A stretch of DNA of 16,384 nt from Eubacterium sp. (GTDB lineage Bacteria > Bacillota > Clostridia > Peptostreptococcales > Anaerovoracaceae). Below the pieces are notes generated by a model, which worked only from the letters and a program-made list of their open reading frames with translations, was not told where the DNA came from and did not search any database. This document shows, piece after piece, positions 1 to 7,465 of this stretch (the stretch's first letter is position 1; each line of letters begins with the position of its first letter). The position numbers and the translations under genes were made by a program. Location of the stretch: the NCBI GenBank assembly GCA_017419895.1, contig JAFOKI010000193.1, forward strand, positions 1-16,384. Direction: 5' to 3'.

Positions 1-53
1 CCGAAGCCCACGACGAGCACACGTTTTCCTCTTACATTATCGAGATTTGACAT
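1..53 (-). CDS. murD: UDP-N-acetylmuramoylalanine--D-glutamate ligase MurD, N-terminal fragment
   Basis: Only the first 17 complete codons lie in the window; the gene runs off the left edge. The fragment reads MSNLDNVRGKRVLVVGF and the next codon begins GG, which is the usual MurD opening: a short lead-in, then the first beta strand and the glycine-rich turn of the N-terminal Rossmann-like domain that binds the UDP part. MurD adds D-Glu to UDP-MurNAc-L-Ala in the cytoplasm. The ATG at 51-53 follows a strong AAAGGAGG ribosome site (62-69 on the complement). The gene lies 35 bases downstream of mraY, in the standard mraY-murD order, and so is almost certainly co-transcribed with it. Identification rests on the short peptide plus synteny; the peptide alone would not prove it. 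Confidence 0.82.
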   Translation of the reverse strand, partial: MSNLDNVRGKRVLVVGF

Positions 54-88
54 AACGCCGTCCTCCTTTCTGTTCCTGCTTTATATTG

Positions 89-1084
89 TCATATCCTGGT
101 GAGAATGAACGCGACCGCGCAGCACGCGCACGCTATTCCCCAGAACATCGTTACTACTTTTGTTTCTTTCATGCCGCCGAGCTCGAAATGATGATGTATC
201 GGTGACATTCTGAACACTCTCTTTCCCGTTGTCTGAAAAGATATTACCTGGATTATCACGGATGCGGATTCCATAACATATACAAATCCCGCTATCGGGA
301 TCAGCAGTTCTGTCTTTGTCAGAATCACAGCTGCTGTAAGCCCCGCTCCGAGAGCCATGGAACCGGTATCGCCCATGAATATCTTTGCTGGATAATGATT
401 GAATAACAGAAAACCGAGGCACGCGCCGCATATCGCGAAGCAGAACACCGCACTCGCTTTTCCGTCGGTACCCGGAGCAAAAAGCCCCTGCATCGTAGAT
501 ATGATCACACCGAAGAACATGGCGACTATCGCAGTCACACCTCCGCAAAGCCCGTCGAGCCCGTCCGTAAGATTAACGCTGTTCGCCATGGCCACCATGA
601 CAAAGACTATAAACGGGATGTACAGCGCCCCAAAATCGACATCGCCGATGACAGGTATCCATACCATGCTCCCATGCGCAGTAAACCTCATCACATAAAC
701 CGCAAGCAGTACCGCAAAAAGCACCTGAAGCGCGAGTTTCTGCCACGCTCTGAGGCCGAGATTGTGTTTTTTAGCCACCTTTATGAAGTCGTCCAGAAAA
801 CCGATCAGTCCGAACAGAAGTCCAGCGACAACTATGATGACCATGTCGGCCATATTCGCGCCTGTAACGATCCCGCATACGATCGCAGCCGCCATGATGC
901 CGGCATAAATCGCGACTCCACCCATGGTCGGGGTTCCCTGTTTGGACATATGGGACTCCGGCCCTTCCTCACGGATGAACTGCCCAAACTGTTTTTTTCT
1001 GAGATACGGGATCTCGATTTTCGTGAAAAGTGCCGTCAGCACGAATGCCAAAACGATGGTTAAAAGTCCTGATGTAAAATGCAT
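89..1084 (-). CDS. mraY: Phospho-N-acetylmuramoyl-pentapeptide-transferase MraY
   Basis: MraY transfers phospho-MurNAc-pentapeptide from UDP to undecaprenyl phosphate, making lipid I at the inner face of the membrane. The 331-residue product has the family's length and about ten hydrophobic segments. Signature motifs are in order: LDDFIKV (97-103) with the aspartate pair, NLTDGLDGL (171-179), FMGDTGS (236-242) and the PIHHHFE loop (295-301) that contacts substrate. The N-terminal TPTMGG (51-56) is also typical. The ATG is one base beyond the murF stop (TGACATG), with CGGAGAG as ribosome site inside the end of murF, so translation is probably coupled to murF. No key residue is missing. Confidence 0.97.
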   Translation of the reverse strand: MHFTSGLLTIVLAFVLTALFTKIEIPYLRKKQFGQFIREEGPESHMSKQGTPTMGGVAIYAGIMAAAIVCGIVTGANMADMVIIVVAGLLFGLIGFLDDFIKVAKKHNLGLRAWQKLALQVLFAVLLAVYVMRFTAHGSMVWIPVIGDVDFGALYIPFIVFVMVAMANSVNLTDGLDGLCGGVTAIVAMFFGVIISTMQGLFAPGTDGKASAVFCFAICGACLGFLLFNHYPAKIFMGDTGSMALGAGLTAAVILTKTELLIPIAGFVYVMESASVIIQVISFQTTGKRVFRMSPIHHHFELGGMKETKVVTMFWGIACACCAVAFILTRI

Positions 1085-1085
1085 G

Positions 1086-2477
1086 TCACTCTCCGAATAC
1101 TATTACCTTAGCGTTTCCTATACCTGTCGAATTGGATCCCTTGAGAAGCACCACGTCACCTTCCGCGAACACAACGTCTGCCGCGTTCTTCATTTCATCG
1201 AGAGATCCATAAGTGAATATACCAAGCGGCTTAACTCTTCCGGCCGCCGCTGCTTCTGCTTCCGCTCCGGAGGCTATCGCTCTCGCCTTTTCACCGACTG
1301 TCATGAGAATATCTATGTCCGTATGCGCCGCGGCTGCTCCAACATTTTTGTGGAGCGTCTCGGAATCGCTCCCGAGTTCGTTCATGTCAGCGAGGATAGC
1401 GATTTTCCTTTTGCCGTTCGAATTGGCGAGCGTCTTAACGGCCGATATCATCGAATCCGGAGCCGCGTTGTATGAATCGTCGATCACCGTGATTCCGCCG
1501 CGCTCCTCTGTTCTGAGGCGGCTCCCTGTTATGTCAAGATTCCTAAGACCGTTCTGAGCCTGATCGATGTCTATCCCAAACTCACTTGCCGCCGCGATCG
1601 CGAGGGCTGCATTGACGGCATTGTGTTCACCGGCGACCGGAAGCTCGATTTTCCTGCTCGTTCCATCATGCGTCAGAATGAATTCCGTCCCTGTGAGTCC
1701 GTGTTCTTTCACCCCGCTCACTTGCCAGTCGAAGTCATCTTCGTATCCGACAGTCACGATCCTGAAATCGCCTTCTATACCGTCCTTCGACAGCATGTCA
1801 TTCGACGCGTTGATCACGAGCACATTAGAGCTGTCCATGAAATCGGTGATTTCGAGTTTGGCCGCGCGGATGCCTTCTCTTCCGTTTTCGAAGAATTCTA
1901 TATGCGACACACCGATATTGGTGATCACAGCTACTTCGGGTCTGACTATGTTTGTAACGCGGTGTATTTCACCCGCGTGATCCATGCCTTCTTCAAAAAC
2001 TCCTGCCTGCACTCCTTCTTCAAATGAGAACACCGTAATCGGTACTCCAACCTGATTATTGAAATTCTTGATAGGTTTTCCGGTCACATATTTCTCGGAC
2101 ATGATGTAGTACAGCATATCCCTTGTTGTCGTCTTTCCGACGCTTCCTGTGACCGCGACTCTCCTTATATCCAGCTTTTCAAGGCAATGCTTGGCAAGCG
2201 CCTGCATAGCATCGAGCGTATCTTCAACGAGGATCACGTTAGCGCCTTCAGGCGCTTTGTCCGGTTCGGACACCATGAAATCCCTGCAGCCGTTTTCGAA
2301 AGCCTGAGGTATGAACCGGTGCGCGTCGTGATTCTCGCCTATGAGAGGTATGAACAAAGCACCGCCTCCGGCTTCTCTCGAATCCGTACAGACACTTGTG
2401 ACAATGCCTCCGGGTCCACCCGATATAAAACGCCCGTTAACCGCTTCTGCTATTTCACTGATCGCTATAGGTACCAT
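1086..2477 (-). CDS. murF: UDP-N-acetylmuramoyl-tripeptide--D-alanyl-D-alanine ligase MurF
   Basis: MurF joins D-Ala-D-Ala to UDP-MurNAc-tripeptide using ATP, the last cytoplasmic step before MraY. The 463-residue protein shows the three-domain Mur ligase layout. The N-terminal domain contains TDSRE (31-35) and GENHDAHRF (47-55). The central ATPase has the P-loop TGSVGKTTT (110-118), NFNNQVGVP (138-146) and NIGVSHIEFF (187-196). The C-terminal domain carries DDSYNAAPDSM (333-343). The first P-loop Ser/Asn position is Val here, but the GKTT lysine and hydroxyls are kept. The start ATG has AAGGAG upstream, overlapping the end of the PBP gene (its TAG is three bases before this ATG). The PBP gene precedes it directly, with no murE between them. 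Confidence 0.96.
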   Translation of the reverse strand: MVPIAISEIAEAVNGRFISGGPGGIVTSVCTDSREAGGGALFIPLIGENHDAHRFIPQAFENGCRDFMVSEPDKAPEGANVILVEDTLDAMQALAKHCLEKLDIRRVAVTGSVGKTTTRDMLYYIMSEKYVTGKPIKNFNNQVGVPITVFSFEEGVQAGVFEEGMDHAGEIHRVTNIVRPEVAVITNIGVSHIEFFENGREGIRAAKLEITDFMDSSNVLVINASNDMLSKDGIEGDFRIVTVGYEDDFDWQVSGVKEHGLTGTEFILTHDGTSRKIELPVAGEHNAVNAALAIAAASEFGIDIDQAQNGLRNLDITGSRLRTEERGGITVIDDSYNAAPDSMISAVKTLANSNGKRKIAILADMNELGSDSETLHKNVGAAAAHTDIDILMTVGEKARAIASGAEAEAAAAGRVKPLGIFTYGSLDEMKNAADVVFAEGDVVLLKGSNSTGIGNAKVIVFGE

Positions 2478-2480
2478 GTC

Positions 2481-4463
2481 CTACTCCTTATAGATGTATA
2501 TCGTCGTATTTCTTTCAACCACAGTTCCCGGCTTTGGATACTGGTCTACTACCTCAAAATTCTCTGCGGTTGTTCCGGCCGGTACCACTTCACAGCTGAG
2601 GCCGATACCGTTCAGGCTGGATCTCGCCGCTGATGATTTCATTCCTACCACATCAGGAACCTGTACCATACCGGCGCTGTTCGCCGTTTCCTGCTCGTTC
2701 GTGTATTTCGGATCAATCTCGAGATACGGAAGCGCGTTCTCCAAAAACTCTTTTGCGATAGGCGCGGCGACCATGCTTCCCGTATTTGATCCTTTTGGTT
2801 TTTCCACTATGGCGAGCACCGTTATCCTGGGATCATCCATCGGAGCCATGCCGAGGAACGAAGAATATGTACTGCTCGTGTATTTCCCGTTCTCCGCAAT
2901 GTTGGCTGTACCGGTCTTTCCTCCGATCCTGTATCCATCTATCTTCGCGTTTCCGCCTCCGCCTTCCGCTACGACGTATTCCATTATGTCGCACATCTCG
3001 GAAGCGGTTTTTTCGGATATCACCTGACGGACTTCTTCCGTCTCGATTTCTTTTACTATGTTTCCGTCCTGGTCAGTGATCTTTTTCACTACCCTGGGCT
3101 TCATGATAATGCCTTTGTTGCCGATCGCGTTCACCGCCGTCAGAAGCTGGATCGGAGTCACCGCGATTCCCTGCCCGTAAGACATAGTAGCAAGATCTAC
3201 ATTGGTCAGATCGCTTATCGGTCTTATGAGCGCTTTTTCTTCGCCCGGAAGCTCGATGTGCGTTTTGTCACTGAAACCGAACATGTCTATGTAGTTATAG
3301 AATTTCTCGGCTCCGAGTCTCATGACGAGTTCCACCTGCACGGGGTTGCACGAGTTTCCGACTGCTTCGACGAGGTTTTCTTTGCCATGGCCAACATGCC
3401 AGCAGTGCAGTATCACGCCGTCAACATTGATCCAGCCCACGTCGTTGAACTTGTCTTTCGGAGTGGTCACGCCTTCCTCGAGAGAGGCTGATGTCGTTAT
3501 CAGTTTGAACGTAGAACCCGGCTCGTACAGATTGCTGATCAGCGGATTCTTCCACATCTCGCTGAGGTACGCAGTCTGTTCTTTCCCGTCCATCTTGTCG
3601 AATTTCTTTTTGTCTTTTTCGTTGATTGGTTCCGTCGCGTTGTTGGAGTCATAAGAACCGGTGCATGCCATCGCCAGAACGTCTCCCGTGGTGGGATCCA
3701 TGGCGAGGAACATTACCCTTGAGGCTTTCGTTTTCTTGAGCCCCGTTTCAATAGCCTGCTCGGCGTAATGCTGGAGTACTTCGTCCAGCGTAAGAGTAAT
3801 ATTGTAACCGTCTGTCGCATTGTAGTATCTTTTGCTGCCGTAAGCCAGAGTGTTGCCGTTTACGTCTGTATCCTGCACCCAGCGCCCCGGGATGCCGCTC
3901 AGGTAATTATTGTATGTCGATTCAATGCCTGTACGGCCTTCGTTGTCATCATTCACGCTTCCGAGAAGCTGCGACAGCGATGTGCCGAACGGATAGTATC
4001 GCTTTGTACCTTTCGCTATCGAGACGCCGTTTATCTCCATGTCCTTGATCTTTTCACATGTATCATTCTCCTGGTATTTGGCGATCTGGATGAGCGTCTG
4101 ACTCGAACCGAAATCTGCCTTGAGTTCTTCTGAACTCATATCCAGGAGTGAAGCGAGTTTCTGGGCTATCTCGTTCTGTTTTTCGTCATTGGGATACGCA
4201 TCCCTCAAATCGCCCGGTCTCAGCCAGATCGAATAGCAGGTCGCGCTCGTAGCGAGCTCATTACCGTTCCTGTCGTAGATATTTCCGCGTTTCGCTTCCA
4301 GTGGGATATCACTTGTTTGCTGTTCTATTGCCATCTGCCTGTATTCGTCCGCGCGGACCACCTGTATCCATGCCGTGCGCACAGAAAGAACAGCCAGAAG
4401 GACCGAGATTATGGCGAATGCAATCAGTATTCTTTTCTTGTTATTGGTCGGAACTCCGTTCAT
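2481..4463 (-). CDS. Class B penicillin-binding protein with one C-terminal PASTA domain (FtsI/SpoVD family transpeptidase)
   Basis: This is a monofunctional D,D-transpeptidase that cross-links septal or spore-related peptidoglycan outside the membrane. With the ATG at 4463 it has 660 residues: a short cytoplasmic tail, one membrane anchor (about 11-33), a PBP dimerisation domain (RGNIYDRNG near 59-67), and the transpeptidase with STFK (317-320, active-site Ser), SCN (371-373) and KTG (516-518). A single PASTA domain follows (about 600-660, starting VQVPDVVGM). A TTG start four codons upstream is open, but it lies within the GAGG ribosome site that serves the ATG, so I prefer the ATG. Position after ftsL suits the division PBP. 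One PASTA domain and Clostridial context equally suit a SpoVD label, so no symbol is given. Confidence 0.93.
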   Translation of the reverse strand: MNGVPTNNKKRILIAFAIISVLLAVLSVRTAWIQVVRADEYRQMAIEQQTSDIPLEAKRGNIYDRNGNELATSATCYSIWLRPGDLRDAYPNDEKQNEIAQKLASLLDMSSEELKADFGSSQTLIQIAKYQENDTCEKIKDMEINGVSIAKGTKRYYPFGTSLSQLLGSVNDDNEGRTGIESTYNNYLSGIPGRWVQDTDVNGNTLAYGSKRYYNATDGYNITLTLDEVLQHYAEQAIETGLKKTKASRVMFLAMDPTTGDVLAMACTGSYDSNNATEPINEKDKKKFDKMDGKEQTAYLSEMWKNPLISNLYEPGSTFKLITTSASLEEGVTTPKDKFNDVGWINVDGVILHCWHVGHGKENLVEAVGNSCNPVQVELVMRLGAEKFYNYIDMFGFSDKTHIELPGEEKALIRPISDLTNVDLATMSYGQGIAVTPIQLLTAVNAIGNKGIIMKPRVVKKITDQDGNIVKEIETEEVRQVISEKTASEMCDIMEYVVAEGGGGNAKIDGYRIGGKTGTANIAENGKYTSSTYSSFLGMAPMDDPRITVLAIVEKPKGSNTGSMVAAPIAKEFLENALPYLEIDPKYTNEQETANSAGMVQVPDVVGMKSSAARSSLNGIGLSCEVVPAGTTAENFEVVDQYPKPGTVVERNTTIYIYKE

Positions 4464-4487
4464 GATTTGCCTCAATTAACGAAAACA

Positions 4488-4509
4488 GCCGGACATGTAT
4501 CCGCCCGGC
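4488..4509 (-). other. Small GC-rich hairpin in the ftsL-PBP gap
   Basis: The 73-base gap between ftsL and the PBP start is the longest inside this cluster. It holds GCCGG (4488-4492) facing CCGGC (4505-4509), or alternatively CGGA (4490-4493) facing TCCG (4500-4503). On the transcribed strand the hairpin is followed by TGTTTTCG. The stem is only 4-5 bp and the T run is broken, so it is at most a weak attenuator or RNA-processing site. Confidence 0.25.
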
Positions 4510-4536
4510 ATTTTTCTGAATATACTTTTATAAGCT

Positions 4537-4869
4537 TCAGCTCCCCGCATAAGCCTCTCTCCTGAGCACCGCCGCGAAGTTCTGTTCCGGCGCGTCATTT
4601 TCGGTTATGTAAACACACTCGTCAGGTGTCGGATAGACCATGCCGAGATCTCTTTTCGCCACCGATTCCAGGTGGTCTATGTTGTTTGCCGATTTTATCT
4701 TGACGCTGAGTGTGTCGACTTCGCCCTGGAGCGCTTCATTCTGTTTTATCAGTATATTGTTCTCATGTCTGAGTTCGGCGGCGAGCGCTGTCATTACGAC
4801 CGTCGCTATCAGAATGAACCCGATAAGCATTATTCCGACTAACACTTTCTTTCTTTCGGCGGCTCTCAT
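4537..4869 (-). CDS. ftsL: Cell division protein FtsL-like (septum initiator, DivIC/FtsL type)
   Basis: This is a small bitopic division protein that pairs with DivIC and helps recruit the septal synthase. The 110 residues comprise a basic cytoplasmic tip (MRAAERKK), one membrane helix (about 9-31), then an extracytoplasmic coiled coil (about 32-66, rich in E, N, Q, L and K). Next comes the conserved-type tail AKRDLGMVYPTPDECVYI (71-88). Sequence conservation in this family is low, so the call leans on size, topology, the LGM-P-x-YI tail and position between rsmH and the PBP gene. The ATG has GGGAGTG/GAGAG upstream and starts 19 bases past the rsmH stop. The last 20 or so residues look unstructured. 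Confidence 0.85.
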   Translation of the reverse strand: MRAAERKKVLVGIMLIGFILIATVVMTALAAELRHENNILIKQNEALQGEVDTLSVKIKSANNIDHLESVAKRDLGMVYPTPDECVYITENDAPEQNFAAVLRREAYAGS

Positions 4870-4888
4870 TTTCTCTCACTCCCGTTTG

Positions 4889-5824
4889 TTATATCTTTTC
4901 AAGTACCCTGAGCTTTGCGCTTCTTGCTCTCGGGTTCTCCTCGAGCTCGCGGCCTCCGGGCACTATGGGTTTCTTTGTTATGCGTCTTGCGTCCGGCACA
5001 TTTCCGCATACGCACACCGGGAATCCCGGTGGACAAGTACATGGGTTTTCGTGCTTAGCGAACGCTTTTTTAACTATCCTGTCTTCCAGCGAGTGGAATG
5101 TTATAATCGCTAGCCTTCCGCCCGGCGCGAGGACTTTTATAAACGACTCGACTGCTCTCTCGAGACCTCCGAGTTCATCGTTGACCTCTATCCTGATCGC
5201 CTGGAATGTTCTCTTGGCCGGGTGCGGTCCTTCGCGTCTTGCCGAAGCCGGTACGGCAGCTTTTATTATGTCCACGAGTTCGAATGTTGTTCCGATCTCT
5301 TTCTTTCGTCTGTTTTCGGCTATGAACGACGCGATTCTTGAAGCCCAACGCTCTTCGCCGTATTCTTTTATGATCCTTGTCAGCTCGTCCCTGCTGTAGG
5401 TGTTCACCACGTCCGCCGCGGTGAGTCCGTCCGCGCTGTCCATCCTCATATCGAGCGGCGCGTCATGCATGTACGAGAATCCTCTCTCAGGATTATCCAG
5501 CTGGAATGACGAAACTCCCAAATCGAGAAGCGCTCCGTCAAGAGCCGGTATATCGTGCTTTCTCAGCACCTGCTCTATATCCGCGTAATTGCTCTTCTCA
5601 AGAATCACCCGCGCCTTTACGCCCTCCAGCCTCGGAGCGGCTGCGTCCAGCGCGTCCTGATCTCTGTCTATTCCCAGGAACAGGCCTTCATCCGACAAAG
5701 CTTCACATACCGCTCTCGCGTGTCCGGCTCCACCGAGCGTGCCGTCCGCGTATATGCCGTCCGGCTTGATCGCAAGCGCTTCCACACATTCATCCAGCAG
5801 TACAGGTCTATGTGAGAATTCCAT
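4889..5824 (-). CDS. rsmH: 16S rRNA (cytosine-1402-N4)-methyltransferase RsmH (MraW)
   Basis: RsmH methylates N4 of C1402 in the 16S rRNA decoding centre using S-adenosylmethionine. From the ATG at 5824 it has 311 residues. Visible signatures are the family opening [12 protein letters not shown], the SAM-binding [10 protein letters not shown] (27-36), LLDLGVSS (99-106), NPERGFSY (111-118), DMRMD (125-129) and [10 protein letters not shown] (243-252). A Cys-rich [13 protein letters not shown] stretch (262-274) is common in Gram-positive homologues. A GTG three codons upstream is open but has no ribosome site, whereas the ATG follows AGGTGG at good spacing and gives the canonical N-terminus. 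It starts 12 bases after the mraZ stop and is part of the same transcript. Confidence 0.96.
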   Translation of the reverse strand: MEFSHRPVLLDECVEALAIKPDGIYADGTLGGAGHARAVCEALSDEGLFLGIDRDQDALDAAAPRLEGVKARVILEKSNYADIEQVLRKHDIPALDGALLDLGVSSFQLDNPERGFSYMHDAPLDMRMDSADGLTAADVVNTYSRDELTRIIKEYGEERWASRIASFIAENRRKKEIGTTFELVDIIKAAVPASARREGPHPAKRTFQAIRIEVNDELGGLERAVESFIKVLAPGGRLAIITFHSLEDRIVKKAFAKHENPCTCPPGFPVCVCGNVPDARRITKKPIVPGGRELEENPRARSAKLRVLEKI

Positions 5825-5836
5825 ATCCGCCACCTG

Positions 5837-6277
5837 CTAGAAGTCGTAGCCTTCAGTGATCCCGGCGTATTTCTCGTGACTGAAGCTGAATTCTTCGACG
5901 TCAGCATCGCTGTCCCATGTTGCCTTGCTCCAGACCTCGATTTTATTCGTCGCGCCTACGGTCACTACATCCTTTTTGATATTGAGATCTCTGATAAACC
6001 CCTGAGGCAGCACCACTCTTCCCTGCTTATCGACTTCTGTATTGACAGCGTTTTTGGAGATGGTCCTCAGGATAGCCCTGGATTCCTTTTTGCTTTCACG
6101 GAGGGAACTCATGATGTGCATCATTCTTTCATTCCAAGCCTGCTCGGGATAGATCTCTATGCATGGATCAACACCCTTGGCCAGAATGCACTTCTGCCCG
6201 AGTTCGTCGCGCATTTTCGACGGGATTATCAGTCTGTTCCTGTCGTCTATTGAGTTGTTATACTCGCCTACGAACAT
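5837..6277 (-). CDS. mraZ: Transcriptional regulator MraZ
   Basis: MraZ is the DNA-binding protein at the head of most dcw clusters and regulates its own operon through direct repeats near the promoter. The 146 residues contain two SpoVT/AbrB-type swapped-hairpin domains. Each has the D-x-x-x-R signature: D11...R15 in the first (DDRNRLIIP, with Asn where Gly is common) and D83...R87 in the second (DKQGRVVLP). The ATG is preceded by AAGGAGG at a rather long spacing of about 11 bases. It is the first gene of the operon, with promoter and candidate operator immediately upstream. The C-terminal 20 residues are acidic and aromatic, as is common in the family. Confidence 0.95.
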   Translation of the reverse strand: MFVGEYNNSIDDRNRLIIPSKMRDELGQKCILAKGVDPCIEIYPEQAWNERMMHIMSSLRESKKESRAILRTISKNAVNTEVDKQGRVVLPQGFIRDLNIKKDVVTVGATNKIEVWSKATWDSDADVEEFSFSHEKYAGITEGYDF

Positions 6278-6303
6278 CTGAGTAGAATCCTCCTTAATAC
6301 TGT

Positions 6304-6340
6304 CTCCATTTTACTCCATCATACTCCATTTCGCAACCAC
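6304..6340 (-). promoter_or_regulatory. Candidate MraZ operator: four TGG boxes at 10-11 bp spacing
   Basis: On the transcribed strand four boxes occur in the mraZ leader, read here as CCA on the plus strand at 6306, 6316, 6326 and 6337, a spacing of 10, 10 and 11 bp. The inner ones share ATGGAGTA. Characterised MraZ operators are short TGG-containing direct repeats at one-helical-turn spacing next to the mraZ start. The position, between the proposed -10 and the ribosome site, suits autorepression. Binding itself is inferred. Confidence 0.72.
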
Positions 6341-6351
6341 TTTATTTCTCA

Positions 6352-6380
6352 TTTTTACCGCGAAAACGTTCATATTTCAA
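6352..6380 (-). promoter_or_regulatory. Predicted sigma-A promoter of the mraZ/dcw operon
   Basis: On the complement, TTGAAA (6375-6380) and TAAAAA (6352-6357) are separated by exactly 17 bases. The -35 matches consensus at 5 of 6 positions and the -10 at 4 of 6. The transcript would start near 6345, leaving a leader of about 68 bases that contains the TGG boxes. It is the best promoter-like pair in this gap, but the -10 is weak. Confidence 0.5.
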
Positions 6381-6405
6381 CGTTTTCGAACGTTTGTTCA
6401 CGAAC
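6361..6405. promoter_or_regulatory. Palindrome cluster overlapping the mraZ promoter, including a LexA-like GAAC-N4-GTTC site
   Basis: A perfect 10-bp inverted repeat, CGAAAACGTT (6361-6370) and AACGTTTTCG (6379-6388), with an 8-base spacer sits across the proposed -35. Next to it is GAAC-N4-GTTC (6388-6399); read on the complement it fits the inner 12 positions of the Gram-positive SOS box (CGAACRNRYGTTYC) and misses both outer ones. AACGTT occurs three times (6365, 6379, 6389). The structure is directly visible; the regulator is not known. Confidence 0.5.
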
Positions 6406-6468
6406 CTCCGGCGCTCCCAGACACAAGATATAGTGTTTCATCCTTAGGGCGGCAACTATATATTCCGT

Positions 6469-6497
6469 CCCAAAATGCATAAAAACAGCATTTTGGG
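6469..6497. repeat. Perfect 10-bp inverted repeat
   Basis: CCCAAAATGC (6469-6478) and GCATTTTGGG (6488-6497) flank a 9-base A/T-rich spacer. No T run follows on the transcribed strand, so it is not a standard terminator. It lies between the terminator at 6503-6542 and the mraZ promoter and could be an operator, or a second stem slowing read-through. Confidence 0.6.
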
Positions 6498-6502
6498 CAT
6501 AA

Positions 6503-6542
6503 AAAAACAGCGAAAAAATTTTTCATTTTTTTCGCTGTTTTT
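6503..6542 (-). terminator. Rho-independent terminator downstream of the thioesterase gene
   Basis: A 16-bp perfect stem pairs 6503-6518 (A5-CAGCG-A6) with 6527-6542 (T6-CGCTG-T5) around an 8-base loop. On the minus strand the stem ends in an uninterrupted T run of seven. It lies about 85 bases beyond the thioesterase stop and ahead of the mraZ promoter, insulating the dcw operon. Confidence 0.8.
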
Positions 6543-6583
6543 CTACTATATTATGCGATCACTGCGTGACCATAGCTCCATAT

Positions 6584-6604
6584 CGCTCCCGGACGCTCCC
6601 GGGA
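6584..6604. repeat. Short tandem CGCTCCCGG repeat with hairpin potential
   Basis: CGCTCCCGGA (6584-6593) is followed at once by CGCTCCCGGGA (6594-6604). TCCCGG (6587-6592) can also pair with CCGGGA (6599-6604). Nearby, GTAAGGCG (6609-6616) pairs with CGCCTTAC (6636-6643) across the thioesterase stop codon. Neither has a T run; they may form secondary structure at the 3' end of that mRNA. The rest of 6543-6628 shows nothing recognisable. Confidence 0.35.
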
Positions 6605-6628
6605 CACAGTAAGGCGCGCTTTTTTAAG

Positions 6629-7381
6629 TCAGATCCGCCTTACTCCGATCAGCATTTCGACATTTTTTTCGCCATCGACCTTCGTCTCAAAAGCATGCAC
6701 TTCCTCGGCATTCGGATCCTTTGCAAGATCCAGCGGCGCATCCGCGTGATAGATCTCGATGTCGGATCCAAGAGTCCCCTCATGCATAAACCTGATATTG
6801 ACCGACGTGAACACTTTCTTGCCGATATCAGGAATCAACCCCCAGAGGAAATTCGGGTAATAAGTATTGTTCATATGTCCGTTGGTATCGGTATCTTCGT
6901 ATCTCACGGTCCTGATTCCCGCAGGCTGCATATCCAGACCTGACGGTATTCGGAATTTCTTGGGTATATTCATTTCATGCGGTTCCCCACTCTCATACGT
7001 AGAGAAATCTATCGCGTCAGCCGGGACAAGTGTGTTGTTTATGAAATCGACAGAAGCCCACTCGCTGTACCCGCGTACGCAGAGTTCATCTCCCCTCCAG
7101 ATTTCATAACATCTTCTGAGAGTGGCTCGTTTTGCCGGGTTGCTCCAGGTCCTGACCTCTATCATATCCCCATGCTTAAGCGGAATAAGCATCTCTACAA
7201 CCATTCTGGTAACGATAAGTGCTATCCCTCTTTCAAGAAGGTCATTATACGAAGGCTTCCTGTCGCTCATCTGGTGGTCTGCCGTTTCCTGCAGATATCT
7301 TATTAATTCAGTAGGCCGTATATTCCTGTTTACATCCACATCGTGGAACAACACTTCAAACTGCTTTGTGTACTTCTTCAT
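6629..7381 (-). CDS. Acyl-ACP thioesterase, double-hotdog (FatA/FatB, TE14 type)
   Basis: The enzyme hydrolyses acyl-acyl carrier protein to release a free fatty acid in the cytosol and may set chain length or membrane lipid supply. The 250 residues form two hotdog repeats: the N-terminal one from about 1 to 130 (FEVLFHDVDVNRNIRP, LIRYLQETADHQ) and the C-terminal one from about 155 to 250. The second has DTNGHMNNTYY (165-175), giving D165, N167 and H169, the conserved Asp/Asn/His of this thioesterase family. Length fits bacterial homologues. The ATG at 7381 is clear, but the ribosome site is weak (AAGAGAAAAG). It lies 111 bases after the M20 gene, with hairpins between, so it may be only partly co-transcribed. 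Substrate chain length cannot be read from sequence. Confidence 0.85.
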   Translation of the reverse strand: MKKYTKQFEVLFHDVDVNRNIRPTELIRYLQETADHQMSDRKPSYNDLLERGIALIVTRMVVEMLIPLKHGDMIEVRTWSNPAKRATLRRCYEIWRGDELCVRGYSEWASVDFINNTLVPADAIDFSTYESGEPHEMNIPKKFRIPSGLDMQPAGIRTVRYEDTDTNGHMNNTYYPNFLWGLIPDIGKKVFTSVNIRFMHEGTLGSDIEIYHADAPLDLAKDPNAEEVHAFETKVDGEKNVEMLIGVRRI

Positions 7382-7412
7382 TTTCAGTCTTTTCTCTTAA
7401 TCCTTCTAACAA

Positions 7413-7429
7413 AGCCGCCTGCTGCGGCT
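7413..7429 (-). terminator. Second hairpin after the M20 gene
   Basis: AGCCGC (7413-7418) pairs with GCGGCT (7424-7429) around a 5-base loop. On the transcribed strand it is followed by TTGTTAGA. The T run is short, so termination would be partial. It may instead be a leader structure for the thioesterase mRNA. Confidence 0.35.
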
Positions 7430-7446
7430 CCACCTCTAACAAATAT

Positions 7447-7465
7447 GCCCGGCGGTTCGCCGGGC
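7447..7465 (-). terminator. Hairpin after the M20 peptidase gene, probable terminator
   Basis: GCCCGGCG (7447-7454) pairs perfectly with CGCCGGGC (7458-7465) around a 3-base loop. Outer AACAAA (7438-7443) and TTTGTT (7471-7476) could extend it after small internal loops. On the minus strand it follows the M20 stop by about 28 bases and is followed by ATATTTGTTAG, a weak T tract. Confidence 0.55.

Noticed and set aside
4464..4475. TTG start adding four residues to the PBP
   Set aside because: The TTG overlaps the GAGG ribosome site of the ATG at 4463 and has no site of its own.
5825..5833. GTG start adding three residues to RsmH
   Set aside because: No ribosome site precedes it; the ATG at 5824 has AGGTGG and gives the canonical MEFxH opening.
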